A DNA stretch of 64,000 nt, from positions 1 through 64,000 of the IMG/VR virus record IMGVR_UViG_3300006920_000040. One strand, 5' to 3'. The notes under the pieces were generated by a model. It searched no databases, had not been told where the DNA came from, and saw only the letters and a list, made by a program, of their open reading frames with translations. A program made the position numbers and the translations under genes. This document shows positions 8,891 to 17,792 of the stretch, piece by piece; the stretch's first letter is position 1; the number at the start of each line of letters is the position of its first letter. The DNA comes from a virus.

Positions 8891-11758
8891 TTATTCCTGT
8901 TCTATTTTAAAACATTGGATCTTATTGACCCCAATGAATTCGGGTTTGAATACGCCAAGTTCGTCTTTCGTCCTAAACGTGATGGGGTCTTCGGAGTATT
9001 TAAGGGTGGCATTCGGGCCATTTAAATAGTAACTCCACGGTGTGGTTGCCTGAGTATATTCGATATAGTTATTTTCCTCGTTTGTTGAAACGAGGAAATC
9101 CTGTGACCAGACGAACGATTCTGATGTAGATACGAACAAGTCGGTGGTATCACCGCAATCTAGAGGGGTACGCAACACCATAGTGGAGTCGGTATCCGTC
9201 TCGGTAACCACACCTATATATGACTCGCAGTTGTTCTCTTTCAAGAAACAAGAATCTGGAGATTCGTTAAAAACCAACTCACAAGTTCCACACCCCACGA
9301 TCTTCCTTAAAAGATTTGGGCTTTTGAATCCAAAATCAAGAACCTTCCAAGTATCCGGTTTCTGGAAATCAACAGTGAACGTCAAATTCTCGCTCCAAAT
9401 AAAGGGTTCACATGCATTACGGTTATAATTCACGTAATCATCGGATTTCAATATTATTGGACTCGGCTTAGGTTGTGTGGTTAGTAGGTAGTCGTTGACT
9501 TCAAACGCACTCAATCCCGTCCCCAGAGAGCCTACTGTTGGCGTTTCCGCCCAATAGGGCTTAGGTGCATCAAATTTGAGATTAAGCGAGTAGGCAGGCA
9601 TATAGGACGTTCTATCGTGGGGTTGTTTATCCTTATACTGGGTGAAGCCGATACTCTTAACTCGATCATACTCATAATACTGACCAGATTGGAGCAACAT
9701 ATCACTCGGCTCACCCGTGGTGGACCAAACCCCATCATCACCCTGAATCATTTTAATCCATTGTGGTGTATCGACATAAGAACTACCTCTATCAAAACAA
9801 TGACAGTTATTAATGACGAAGCAAGGGGGTTTATTGTCACTACATCCGCCGAACGAAGCTCTCCTATAAACGTAACCCTTACCTTGTTCTAGAACTAAAT
9901 CCTTACCAGTTAAAGTCTGCCAAAATCCAATACCATAACCCAAATCAGGCTCAACACCAGAGTGTTTAAATACTGCAAATTTGTCACTGGCTCTATAGTC
10001 ATTACCTTCATCATCAACCCATGTGGTGAAAGAAAATGGCTCTGGACCCACGTCTAGATAGACAATGTCGGAATATTCTTTGATATTGTCAAATCCGGAT
10101 AGTCCCAGATTACCATTACCTATGGGTGAGTAGTAGACAGCCTTACAGTTGCAATGCTCCCATTGATTTGTTTCCTCACCCACGATAGGCGTAAGCACCG
10201 ATGAGTATTTATCAATTTTCAGATACTCACAATGCTCATCATGATCATACCCATTGATAACTTCGTTCAGATTTAGCTCAGGGTAGTCCCAGAAGAAATG
10301 ATTACTTTCGCCGGATGCTGCAACAAATCTAACACCCGTTTGTCTAGAAGCTCCCGAAAATTCCTTAACGACAGGAAGGACACCGTTGTATAAGGTCGAT
10401 ACATTTTCACTTGTAAGCGACCCCTCATCATAAAAGGATAAGATATTAAATCCGTTTGAACTCAATGAGTAAGCCTTCTCATCTTCCACAACACCCGAGC
10501 CACTGATAGTGGTTCTCACTACAGTGACCACATCATCCTCCTTCAATATCTCGAAAGAATCATTGACCGGATCAGGCGAAGCGTAGTCTTCAATTAAGAG
10601 CAACTCTACACTGTCGGAGATAACCCCACCTGCGCTTACATAAGATCCGCCCACCGACAGGTAACCGGCACTTAAAGAGAAATCATATTCATCTATAAAT
10701 ATCGAAACACCCGCACTGAGGTATATATCTTTTGCCTGAGTGCCAATATCTATGCCCTCCAACCAAGCACCTTCAATCTGACTCCCACAGAAGCCATTAT
10801 TCTTATAAAGCCTATCGGCAGTTTCGGGGGCAGTTCCCGCCACAGCACCACACATCTCCTTAGTGAGATTAACTGAAGCCAAGCTCCGGTCTTCCACCTG
10901 ATCCCGTGGTATATTGAATGGAAATGTCTTGGCGGCATCGTCGTATCTAAACAGGGGGAAGTATATCTGATTCAACCCACACATTACCGGTATTTCGGTG
11001 TGACTAAAATCGTAAAGAAACGCAACTTCATAATCGACAGAATCTCGGGTATCTCTAACCTCTATCTGGTCGGCTTTGAATATATTGGCATGTGCATATG
11101 CACCACTCTCAACCAAATTACTCTGGTTGAGGGGTATATCGTTGGATGATGATAGAGTGTTGTTAGTGGACCAGTAAGACGATTCGATGTCATCTTGGTA
11201 TTGTTTTTGGGTTTCGGTCAAAAACACCGGCAAATCGGTATTATCGATAGATGGACCCGACCACCCAAAAACGTTTGAACTCAAACCTTTGTTGATGAAT
11301 GGGTATCTAAACTCGTTATTACCTACATCTAGCTTCATTCTAGCTTCATCCAACACGATCTCTTCATCAAACCTCTTATAGAACGCGCCCTCTAAAGTGT
11401 TATCCACAAATTGCCACACTATGTCCGAGTTGTTCATATTACTACCCGCAGTTTTACCAATATTACTGGATGATAGCGGGATTGATAGAGACTCCCCTTC
11501 ATTCTCCATGAAGGGGTTGAAGAAGTTATCACCAGACTCTATCTGGTTGGTGATCGTAGTTGTGGTATTTTCACCAACATCACCATCCAAGACATACAGG
11601 TCCTCTCCTAGGTATTTGTTGGTATCTTTGTAGAGGTCGCTCACATCCCCCGTCTTATCGAAGGGGTTCAAATAACTGCTAAGAGAATCCGACGTGGGCG
11701 CATTGTCATCTAGTTCTTCATTTTCTGAAGAAATCGTTAAGTTTACTGTATCCGCCAC
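8891..11758 (-). CDS. Very large virion structural protein
   Basis: 955 residues from a GTG start that follows an AATAATTAA element by four bases. No catalytic family is visible. It is acidic, beta-rich and unusually Cys-rich for a cytoplasmic phage protein (for example HCNCK and CFVINNCHCF). A segment near residue 300, CGAVAGTAPETADRLY, matches a segment of the phosphoesterase gene at the window start (CFGAIAGDCPINSDRLI), so the two may share a module. It is likely a baseplate-peripheral or fibre protein, by position and size. Confidence 0.65.
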   Translation of the reverse strand: MADTVNLTISSENEELDDNAPTSDSLSSYLNPFDKTGDVSDLYKDTNKYLGEDLYVLDGDVGENTTTTITNQIESGDNFFNPFMENEGESLSIPLSSSNIGKTAGSNMNNSDIVWQFVDNTLEGAFYKRFDEEIVLDEARMKLDVGNNEFRYPFINKGLSSNVFGWSGPSIDNTDLPVFLTETQKQYQDDIESSYWSTNNTLSSSNDIPLNQSNLVESGAYAHANIFKADQIEVRDTRDSVDYEVAFLYDFSHTEIPVMCGLNQIYFPLFRYDDAAKTFPFNIPRDQVEDRSLASVNLTKEMCGAVAGTAPETADRLYKNNGFCGSQIEGAWLEGIDIGTQAKDIYLSAGVSIFIDEYDFSLSAGYLSVGGSYVSAGGVISDSVELLLIEDYASPDPVNDSFEILKEDDVVTVVRTTISGSGVVEDEKAYSLSSNGFNILSFYDEGSLTSENVSTLYNGVLPVVKEFSGASRQTGVRFVAASGESNHFFWDYPELNLNEVINGYDHDEHCEYLKIDKYSSVLTPIVGEETNQWEHCNCKAVYYSPIGNGNLGLSGFDNIKEYSDIVYLDVGPEPFSFTTWVDDEGNDYRASDKFAVFKHSGVEPDLGYGIGFWQTLTGKDLVLEQGKGYVYRRASFGGCSDNKPPCFVINNCHCFDRGSSYVDTPQWIKMIQGDDGVWSTTGEPSDMLLQSGQYYEYDRVKSIGFTQYKDKQPHDRTSYMPAYSLNLKFDAPKPYWAETPTVGSLGTGLSAFEVNDYLLTTQPKPSPIILKSDDYVNYNRNACEPFIWSENLTFTVDFQKPDTWKVLDFGFKSPNLLRKIVGCGTCELVFNESPDSCFLKENNCESYIGVVTETDTDSTMVLRTPLDCGDTTDLFVSTSESFVWSQDFLVSTNEENNYIEYTQATTPWSYYLNGPNATLKYSEDPITFRTKDELGVFKPEFIGVNKIQCFKIEQE

Positions 11759-11762
11759 ACCA

Positions 11763-11771
11763 TTAATTATT
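11763..11771 (-). promoter_or_regulatory. AATAATTAA element (candidate late promoter)
   Basis: Exact minus-strand match four bases before the GTG of the 955-residue structural gene. Confidence 0.48.
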
Positions 11772-11782
11772 AACGAATAATT

Positions 11783-11914
11783 TTAAATCAATCCCTCGAT
11801 GACCTCGATGACGCTTTCCACCTCGCTTATTTGGTATTCATCACCGCCGTCGATTAGCATTGATTTGTAATCCTGCAAAATACCGTGTAGTTTCTCTAGA
11901 AGGTTGTCGTCCAT
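11783..11914 (-). CDS. Small acidic protein, 43 aa
   Basis: An ORF of 43 codons: MDDNLLEKLHGILQDYKS at the N-terminus, then an acidic Ile/Val/Glu helix (EVESVIEVIEGLI) to the stop. It fits the gap between the RmlD-like gene and the giant structural gene on the same strand, with few bases to spare on either side. It has no cysteine or membrane segment. The amphipathic helix could mediate oligomerisation. No family is recognised. Confidence 0.55.
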   Translation of the reverse strand: MDDNLLEKLHGILQDYKSMLIDGGDEYQISEVESVIEVIEGLI

Positions 11915-11954
11915 AATAATCTAAGTTATGAAACTTATTTATGAATTCAACCGG

Positions 11955-12791
11955 TCATTTACTAAATTTAGAATTCATAAGATCGTTACATCTAACCAAT
12001 TCCTCAAAAATCTCTCGCGGCCTATAGAATTGTTTCAGTTTACTGATGTCCAAAATATTATTGACCAGACATAGTCTCTGGTCTGTTTGTAGCTCCGTTC
12101 CGGTTATGGGTGGTTTCGGTGGGCATGACAGCGCACCCGCAATCTCACCGATAGTCGCATAACCCTCCTGTGCCACATTGAAGATACCAATTTGCTCGTA
12201 TTCCAACAGGGCCACCACCGACTCCACCACGGTATCCACCGAAGAGTATGAGTTAATTTCATTCAGGTGTTTCTCGAATTCCGGAATTTTACATAGAAGA
12301 TTTTTGGGATCTATAAAACCTCCAAAAAATAGCCTCGGGCGAACAATAAGGTCTCGGTTGTGATTACATCCATTCTCCCCGAATATTTTAGATACGGTGT
12401 AGTGGCAATGAGTAGATAGATGGTCATCCTCCCTATTTGGTCTTGAGTTTTGGTCATACAGGCAACCTGTGGAAATATGGACGAATTTCTTATCAAAGTG
12501 CTCACAGCAACTAGAAAGATATTCGGGTAGAGTTGAGTTCCCAAAACGGACAGCCTCCCAGTTGGATAGATCCTCACAGTATCGAGTATCAGAAATGCCG
12601 ATGCAATTAATAACCGTATCGTAGGTGTCGTCCGCTAGGTATTTTTCGGAAAATTTTTCGAACGCATATTCATCATCAGGGTCAAACTCGAAATCTGAGC
12701 GACCAACTACGGCAAATCCGTTTTCCTTGAAGGCTTTACCCAGAAAGCCCGACCCCAAAACGAGGACCTTGTCTTTAATTAACTTTAACAT
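11955..12791 (-). CDS. RmlD-like NAD(P)-dependent sugar-nucleotide reductase
   Basis: 278 residues of the extended short-chain dehydrogenase fold. The Rossmann loop is VLGSGFLG (about 11-18), followed by an acidic strand end, NCIGISD near 82, the serine-bearing STGCLYD near 127 and the catalytic YTVSK near 151. The closest pattern is dTDP-4-dehydrorhamnose reductase (RmlD), which reduces the 4-keto sugar made after RmlB and RmlC; an RmlB is encoded at 49.4 kb. It sits among virion genes and overlaps the upstream gene by 17 bases. The exact substrate is not shown by the sequence. Confidence 0.82.
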   Translation of the reverse strand: MLKLIKDKVLVLGSGFLGKAFKENGFAVVGRSDFEFDPDDEYAFEKFSEKYLADDTYDTVINCIGISDTRYCEDLSNWEAVRFGNSTLPEYLSSCCEHFDKKFVHISTGCLYDQNSRPNREDDHLSTHCHYTVSKIFGENGCNHNRDLIVRPRLFFGGFIDPKNLLCKIPEFEKHLNEINSYSSVDTVVESVVALLEYEQIGIFNVAQEGYATIGEIAGALSCPPKPPITGTELQTDQRLCLVNNILDISKLKQFYRPREIFEELVRCNDLMNSKFSK

Positions 12792-13128
12792 AGAGTGATA
12801 CGATTGAGTCTAAAAATTTATGATTCGAGAATGGCGAAACGTCCTCGATTTTGAACTCACTTCTGAATGGTTTATTTAGCGTTCCAATCCGGTAGTCCAT
12901 ATACACCTCGGATGTTTCCCCATAATCGTCGTCATGTGACTCCAAACCAAAAGGATATAGTAATTTGAAGATATCTTCCTTGGCGGGTGTCTCCAAATTA
13001 ATTTCCGCGAAAAATGGGTTACATTTGTGGTTCACTAACACACCCTCTTTAATCACTTTACCTTTATGTTCAAGGAAAATATATTTATGCCCAAGTTTTG
13101 ATAGTATTTTATTGAAAGATTCTAACAC
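12775..13128 (-). CDS. Conserved-looking hypothetical protein, 117 aa
   Basis: 117 residues from a GTG start; no ATG is in frame nearby. The protein is soluble, with no Cys pair, signal or membrane segment. It overlaps the RmlD-like start by 17 bases and follows the collar gene, so translation coupling within a minus-strand structural operon is likely. I do not recognise the family. A small tail-completion or chaperone role is possible from position only. Confidence 0.55.
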   Translation of the reverse strand: MLESFNKILSKLGHKYIFLEHKGKVIKEGVLVNHKCNPFFAEINLETPAKEDIFKLLYPFGLESHDDDYGETSEVYMDYRIGTLNKPFRSEFKIEDVSPFSNHKFLDSIVSLYVKVN

Positions 13129-13169
13129 GATGGCATTATTTAATACCGTATTTTAGTTTTGCAAACTTT

Positions 13170-13700
13170 TTAAAGACAAATTTCTCCTGTCGATATAATT
13201 GGTAGCAATAGGACTTCTTTTCGTGGCGTTACACAGTCTTCCAAATCGTTATTTTCACAGTAGGTGTTGGTTGCGCCCACATTATCCCCGAGTTTGGTAG
13301 CACCAGCAACATCACGCCCTTGCCATAGAGCAACATCTGTGATGTTACCCGACCCCAAATCCGACCCAACGATGGACACACCCCTGAGGTCGGGGACTCG
13401 GAATGTATCAAGAGCACCCTTACCGTGTCGGTATTTGATGGCAGAGAATAGAACTGGATACGTGGTGGTTTCGTAATAGGAGCCATCACATAGAATGTAA
13501 TTTTTGGGAATGGTATCCAGACCACCCGCATACCAATGCGGGATACCTGCGGGTGTGACCGAATTAAGTAAAGCTCTTTCGATAACGGCCAAATTATAAG
13601 CATTCAATAGGACTTGGTCACCCACACATGTATTATCCGAAGGTTGTTCAACCAATGGACAGTCAAGTGGTGATAATGTGCTAAAATCAATAACGCTCAT
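13170..13700 (-). CDS. Phage tail collar domain protein
   Basis: 176 residues. The core YILCDGSYYETTTYPVLFSA followed by FRVPDLRGVSIVGSD is the Phage_collar (PF07484) signature: a CDG turn, then the PDLRG motif. Proteins with this domain form short tail fibres or fibre tips, as in T4 gp12 and microcystin-dependent proteins. A Cys-containing C-terminal tail (ISTGEICL) follows a variable stretch. It lies 11 bases downstream of a small coiled-coil-like gene on the same strand. Confidence 0.88.
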   Translation of the reverse strand: MSVIDFSTLSPLDCPLVEQPSDNTCVGDQVLLNAYNLAVIERALLNSVTPAGIPHWYAGGLDTIPKNYILCDGSYYETTTYPVLFSAIKYRHGKGALDTFRVPDLRGVSIVGSDLGSGNITDVALWQGRDVAGATKLGDNVGATNTYCENNDLEDCVTPRKEVLLLPIISTGEICL

Positions 13701-13710
13701 AATTTAGGTA

Positions 13711-14160
13711 TTAACGTCTACCCATGTTGGTTTCTGCTCCTTGGTATTTTTGGGAGGTGGAGGGAAGAGGTGGTGGTGACGCGGGTGGCGTTGGTACGGT
13801 CTTTTCACCTTGATACCTATCGGTATCGGGGCTTGTGTTATCGGAAATCCGATTAATGAGCGTATTAAAATTACTCTTGAATTGTTTTTGGTAATAATCC
13901 ATCAACTCACCCTTTTCGGGGGCGTCTTTGGGGATTAGTTTGTCGAGATCTTTGTAAATTTCGTCATACTTATTATTCAAGTAATCGACCAGTTGCTTCT
14001 CCCTAACATTGGTTAGATCTCTAGAGTCACCGGAAGCAACTGCTTTTAGGTTACCCAAACGGGTCCTACCTGCGTTAAGTCTGGCTTTTGCTCTATCAAG
14101 AACACCCTCCGTAAATAACACTTCTAGTTTATCACTCTCTGTTGACCATGCTTCACTCAT
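13711..14160 (-). CDS. Hypothetical helical protein with proline-rich tail
   Basis: 149 residues. Residues 5-105 are strongly helical and charged. The C-terminal 35 are disordered and proline-rich (PTPPASPPPLPSTS), ending in Met-Gly-Arg-Arg. The early segment LEVLFTEGVLDRAKARL looks like a tag plus amphipathic helix, but its F-T-E does not fit the [LI]-x-E cleavage pattern seen in three other proteins here. Upstream sequence is CATAAATAG, a possible TATAAATA-like late promoter. The small membrane gene ends four bases before its start. Confidence 0.6.
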   Translation of the reverse strand: MSEAWSTESDKLEVLFTEGVLDRAKARLNAGRTRLGNLKAVASGDSRDLTNVREKQLVDYLNNKYDEIYKDLDKLIPKDAPEKGELMDYYQKQFKSNFNTLINRISDNTSPDTDRYQGEKTVPTPPASPPPLPSTSQKYQGAETNMGRR

Positions 14161-14164
14161 AAGT

Positions 14165-14383
14165 CTATTTATGGTCTTTTAACAACTTATCTATAACTTT
14201 GGTTTCGGCGAAAGTTGGTTGGGATTTGCCCAGTATGAATCCAATGAATGCAAACGCCACGGTCTGGAACCATTCCAGCGGAACTATCCCTATAAAAAAT
14301 CCCACAATTATCGCAAGAACGAAGAGGAGGGTAGCAATCCCGCGAACCCAAGAGGGATCTAGCTTTTTGATAAACTCACTCAT
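14165..14383 (-). CDS. Small membrane protein with two transmembrane segments, holin-like candidate
   Basis: 72 residues from ATG 14383; a longer reading of the frame is not needed. Two hydrophobic segments (about 15-33, TLLFVLAIIVGFFIGIV, and 36-51, FQTVAFAFIGFILG) are joined by a short turn, with charged ends. This layout fits small phage holins or pinholins and superinfection membrane proteins, but nothing is diagnostic; the amidase lies about 7.5 kb away. The start is shared, divergently, with the tube-like gene over 16 bases centred on ATTAATTAG. Confidence 0.65.
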   Translation of the reverse strand: MSEFIKKLDPSWVRGIATLLFVLAIIVGFFIGIVPLEWFQTVAFAFIGFILGKSQPTFAETKVIDKLLKDHK

Positions 14384-14387
14384 GGTA

Positions 14388-14395
14388 TTAATTAG
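14388..14395. promoter_or_regulatory. Shared TTAATTAG element between divergent virion-region genes
   Basis: The only AT-rich element in the 16 bases between the membrane protein and the tube-like protein. It is four bases from one start and five from the other, so one element would serve both strands. Confidence 0.45.
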
Positions 14396-14399
14396 ATGT

Positions 14400-15341
14400 A
14401 TGAGTCGACCATTTCCCAATTTAACCCAAACCGATGGGGGGTTTATTCGTAGGAATATTAACGCACCCATCGAGAACTTCCTCTCGTTCTTCAACAACGA
14501 AGAGGGTTCCTTTGCTTCGGGTTCCTTCGAGTATACAAACGGGTATGACCCTAGGGGTAATGGACCACCTGATTACATAAATCGACCATTTATCCACTAT
14601 TACAACACTTTATGTGACTTTTGTTACGCTTTACCACATGCACCGAAATGGGCGGTTTTTATCGAACCCCACAGCGAGGGGCATTTGCTCAATGAATTGG
14701 GGAAAATGAGGCAATATGAGCCGAGTTCATCGTCCGAAGATTGGAATGTCCAGAGACCAGCAGAATACTTAATGCGGGATGACGCCCAAAAGGTCATTGG
14801 CTGTATTTTTGCACTGTCGGTCACTGAGGCGGGTGGTAGTGTTGGTATCGGGCAATATGGAGGTGCAATGGGCGCTAACAATGGATTTTTGAAAGCACCC
14901 GTAACCCAAGGCAGATCCGACAATGAACCACTGGAGATCACTTTCAAAGAGACCAATTGTTCTTATGTGGACTTTGTTTTAAATCCATGGATGAAACTAA
15001 TTGGGCATAAAGGTCTGGTGGCAAGGCCGAAAACCGAATCCCTGAAGGCGGATATTCGAATTTTTGAATTAGCACCAACTTTCGCAAAGCAATCTCCAAT
15101 CGTCCGGAAAGTCTACCATTACCATGATTGCGCACCCATATCGGTCCCCATCGAGAGTCTGAATTATGAGGCAGATCGGGTTATTCAGAAACAAGTCCAG
15201 TTTATCTACAACCACTATACCATTCAAGACGGAAGTGGGTTCGGCGCTGATAATGCTTTCGAAGCAGGTCGGGAGGATAATGCAAACTGGGTCATTGGAC
15301 AGGAGCATGTCTATGGTGAAGTGGACCCCAATGGAAAATAA
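14400..15341 (+). CDS. Virion protein, tail-tube/tube-initiator-like
   Basis: 313 residues from the ATG at 14400; upstream in-frame ATGs would run through the divergent gene and its promoter, so I reject them. The C-terminal strand order, VYHYHDCAPISVPIESLNY followed by VQFIYNHYTIQ, resembles the closing sheet of T4 tube-type proteins (gp19, gp48, gp54). The ATG is five bases from a TTAATTAG element. The assignment rests on fold-like pattern only. It could be a tube subunit or a tube cap. Confidence 0.55.
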   Translation: MSRPFPNLTQTDGGFIRRNINAPIENFLSFFNNEEGSFASGSFEYTNGYDPRGNGPPDYINRPFIHYYNTLCDFCYALPHAPKWAVFIEPHSEGHLLNELGKMRQYEPSSSSEDWNVQRPAEYLMRDDAQKVIGCIFALSVTEAGGSVGIGQYGGAMGANNGFLKAPVTQGRSDNEPLEITFKETNCSYVDFVLNPWMKLIGHKGLVARPKTESLKADIRIFELAPTFAKQSPIVRKVYHYHDCAPISVPIESLNYEADRVIQKQVQFIYNHYTIQDGSGFGADNAFEAGREDNANWVIGQEHVYGEVDPNGK

Positions 15342-15434
15342 ACGGATTTTCTTCTCGACTTCCTGTAGTTTTATAGGCGAATTATCCGGAATATTTTTAG
15401 ACGATAAAACTTGCAATAGGTGCCGTGGTGTGGT

Positions 15435-15443
15435 AATAATTAA
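15435..15443 (+). promoter_or_regulatory. AATAATTAA element upstream of nrdA
   Basis: Exact match nine bases before the nrdA ATG, within a GGTGT...ACACC inverted repeat that could be an operator. Confidence 0.48.
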
Positions 15444-15452
15444 CACCTACCT

Positions 15453-17741
15453 ATGGAACACAAAATCTTTGTAACGAAACGAAACGGCGAAACCGAAAAC
15501 TATGATGCGGAGAAAATTAACAAGATCCTAAAGTGGGCTACGGACGGAATTACCGGCGTCAACATAGGTGATGTCGCCATGAAAATGTCCCTCAATTTAA
15601 TCGAGGGGATTACCTCAAGTCAGATTCATGATACGGTCGTTGAATCTGCTGCCGACCTAATTTCGGAGAAGACACCCAACTACGCCAAGGTTGCGGCGAG
15701 ATTATTCTCGTATAAGCTCCGAAAGGAAGTTTGGGGCGGAAAAAATGCACCGAAACTCTACGATATTATTGAACGAAATACAGAAAAGGGGTTCTACCAC
15801 CCCGATATTCTGGAGAATTACACCAAGGGTGAGATTGACAAGATCGATGAGTATATTAACCACACCCGCGATGATTTCTTTGACTATGGTGGATTGATTC
15901 AGATGTCGGAGAAATATCTTGTCCAGAACCGTAAATCGAAAACAATTTTAGAGACTCCACAATTCATGTTTGCACTGATGGGCATGACTGTTTTCATGAC
16001 GGAGGGGAAGAAGGATCGGCTCAAGTGGATCAAGAAATTTTACGATAAGACCAGTCAGTTCAAAGTCAATTGGCCAACCCCAATCCTAGCAGGTGCCAGA
16101 ACATTAACCAATTCATATTCTTCTTGTTGCCTCATGGATGTGGCGGATACCAAGAACTCACTGTTCGCGGCAAATACTGCGGCAGGTTTGGTTACTTGTG
16201 ACCGATATGGTATCGGTGTCAATTTGAGTAAAATTCGACCAATTAATGCCCCCATTAAGAATGGCGATACGTTGCATTCTGGGGTCATTTCATGGCTTAA
16301 GATGTATCAGGACACAATTCACGCTTGCCAACAAGGTGGGGCACGTAGAGGGGCGGGGACGTTCACTTTCAACATCTTCCACCCTGAGATCATGACCGTC
16401 TTGGAATTGAAGAACAATCAAGGCACTCATGAGAACCGAGTTCCTCACTTGGACTATTCTATTGTAATCTCAAATATATTTTATGAGCGGCTTATAAAGA
16501 AGGAATCCATTTCGTTGTTTGGTTCGCATGTCGCACCAGATCTTTACGAAAAGTTTGGAACACCAGAATTTGACGAGTTATATTTGAAGTATGAGGCAAG
16601 TGATGCCGATAGGGTTGAGGTGTGTTCTCATGAACTTTTCACCAAATTATTCACTGAGCGTCTGGAGACTGGACGAATTTATGTTCTGAATGTGGATATC
16701 GCTAACGAGACCAGCCCATGGTTGGACACGGTGCAAATGTCAAATTTGTGTCAAGAAATTCTCCAACCCCTTATCCCTGAACGGATTACGAATGACCCTG
16801 TAGCGGAAATCGGGGTGTGTGTCTTGGCGGCAACGAACATGCTAAAAATTAAAACTGACAATGAACATAAGGAAGTTTGTGAATTGATCGTGAGGGGACT
16901 GAACCATGTCATCGACCGTCAACATTATTCGGTTAAAGCCTGTGAGAATTTCGCTAAAAACAAGAGATCACTAGGCGTGGGTATCACTAACCTTGCAGCA
17001 TGGTTGGCGTCACAAGGTCTTAATCACGATAGCAAAGAAGCCCCACAAGCCATCTCCGACTTCATGGAGAAGCAACAGTATTATCTCATGCAATCATCAT
17101 GTGATTTGGCCAAAGAACAAGGGGCTGCACCAGACTTCCACCGGAGCAAATATCATAAAGGAAGAAACTCCCCGTTGGACCTCTACAAGAAAACTATGGA
17201 TACGGTTGTGGAGCCACATAACCTTCCAATCGAAATGTGGGATGACCTCATGAGTGAGATCGCGGAATACGGTATGCGGAATATGACCCTATCGGCACAG
17301 ATGCCCGTAGAAAGTTCAAGTGTGATCCAAAACACCACAAACGGGGAAGCGCCCATTGGTTCCAATATTGTCAGGAAAACCTCTAAAGGTAAAACAGCAA
17401 TTCAGGTGGTTCCAAGTCTAGCTAAATGGAAAAATATTTATCTCAAGAAGGGTGACATTAAAAACAATAACGGTATTATTAAGACAGGTGCATCACTTGT
17501 GAAATGGCTCGACATGGCAAGTTCGTTTAACTTGTATTATAATTCCACCTTGTTTGAAGACGGCAATATCCCGCTTAGTGTTCTGGTTAAGGATCACCTT
17601 TATGCCACTCACCTCGGGATGCCCACTTTTTACTATTGTAACAGTAAGAAGAAAGCCGATAGCCTAGCTACAGCGGACGTGGAGTCTGTTGAAGTTATTG
17701 AGGAGACCAGCGGATGTGTCGATGGCGCATGCTCCTTGTAA
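15453..17741 (+). CDS. nrdA: Ribonucleoside-diphosphate reductase, class Ia alpha subunit
   Basis: 762 residues, the usual NrdA length. An ATP-cone domain covers about 5-95 (VTKRNGETENYDAEKI). The catalytic barrel includes the NSYSSCC cysteine region near 217, GVNLSKIRP, the active-site strand SNLCQEI near 430 and PVESSSVIQNTTNGEAP near 615. The C-terminal CVDGAC pair is the redox shuttle that re-reduces the active site. With NrdB it makes dNDPs for phage DNA synthesis. NrdB follows within 60 bases. An AATAATTAA element flanked by GGTGT/ACACC lies nine bases before the ATG. Confidence 0.97.
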   Translation: MEHKIFVTKRNGETENYDAEKINKILKWATDGITGVNIGDVAMKMSLNLIEGITSSQIHDTVVESAADLISEKTPNYAKVAARLFSYKLRKEVWGGKNAPKLYDIIERNTEKGFYHPDILENYTKGEIDKIDEYINHTRDDFFDYGGLIQMSEKYLVQNRKSKTILETPQFMFALMGMTVFMTEGKKDRLKWIKKFYDKTSQFKVNWPTPILAGARTLTNSYSSCCLMDVADTKNSLFAANTAAGLVTCDRYGIGVNLSKIRPINAPIKNGDTLHSGVISWLKMYQDTIHACQQGGARRGAGTFTFNIFHPEIMTVLELKNNQGTHENRVPHLDYSIVISNIFYERLIKKESISLFGSHVAPDLYEKFGTPEFDELYLKYEASDADRVEVCSHELFTKLFTERLETGRIYVLNVDIANETSPWLDTVQMSNLCQEILQPLIPERITNDPVAEIGVCVLAATNMLKIKTDNEHKEVCELIVRGLNHVIDRQHYSVKACENFAKNKRSLGVGITNLAAWLASQGLNHDSKEAPQAISDFMEKQQYYLMQSSCDLAKEQGAAPDFHRSKYHKGRNSPLDLYKKTMDTVVEPHNLPIEMWDDLMSEIAEYGMRNMTLSAQMPVESSSVIQNTTNGEAPIGSNIVRKTSKGKTAIQVVPSLAKWKNIYLKKGDIKNNNGIIKTGASLVKWLDMASSFNLYYNSTLFEDGNIPLSVLVKDHLYATHLGMPTFYYCNSKKKADSLATADVESVEVIEETSGCVDGACSL

Positions 17742-17792
17742 AAATAAATGTTGCACATTTACAACTACAATGGTAACTTATCAAGAAGAATT

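Noticed and set aside
10750-11633. Several 60-80 codon frames opposite or inside the 955-residue gene
   Set aside because: All are shadows of a long, continuous coding frame and lack own promoters or coupling.
14199-14399. N-terminal extension of the tube-like gene
   Set aside because: It would run through the opposite-strand membrane gene and the 16-base divergent control region; ATG 14400 fits the element spacing.
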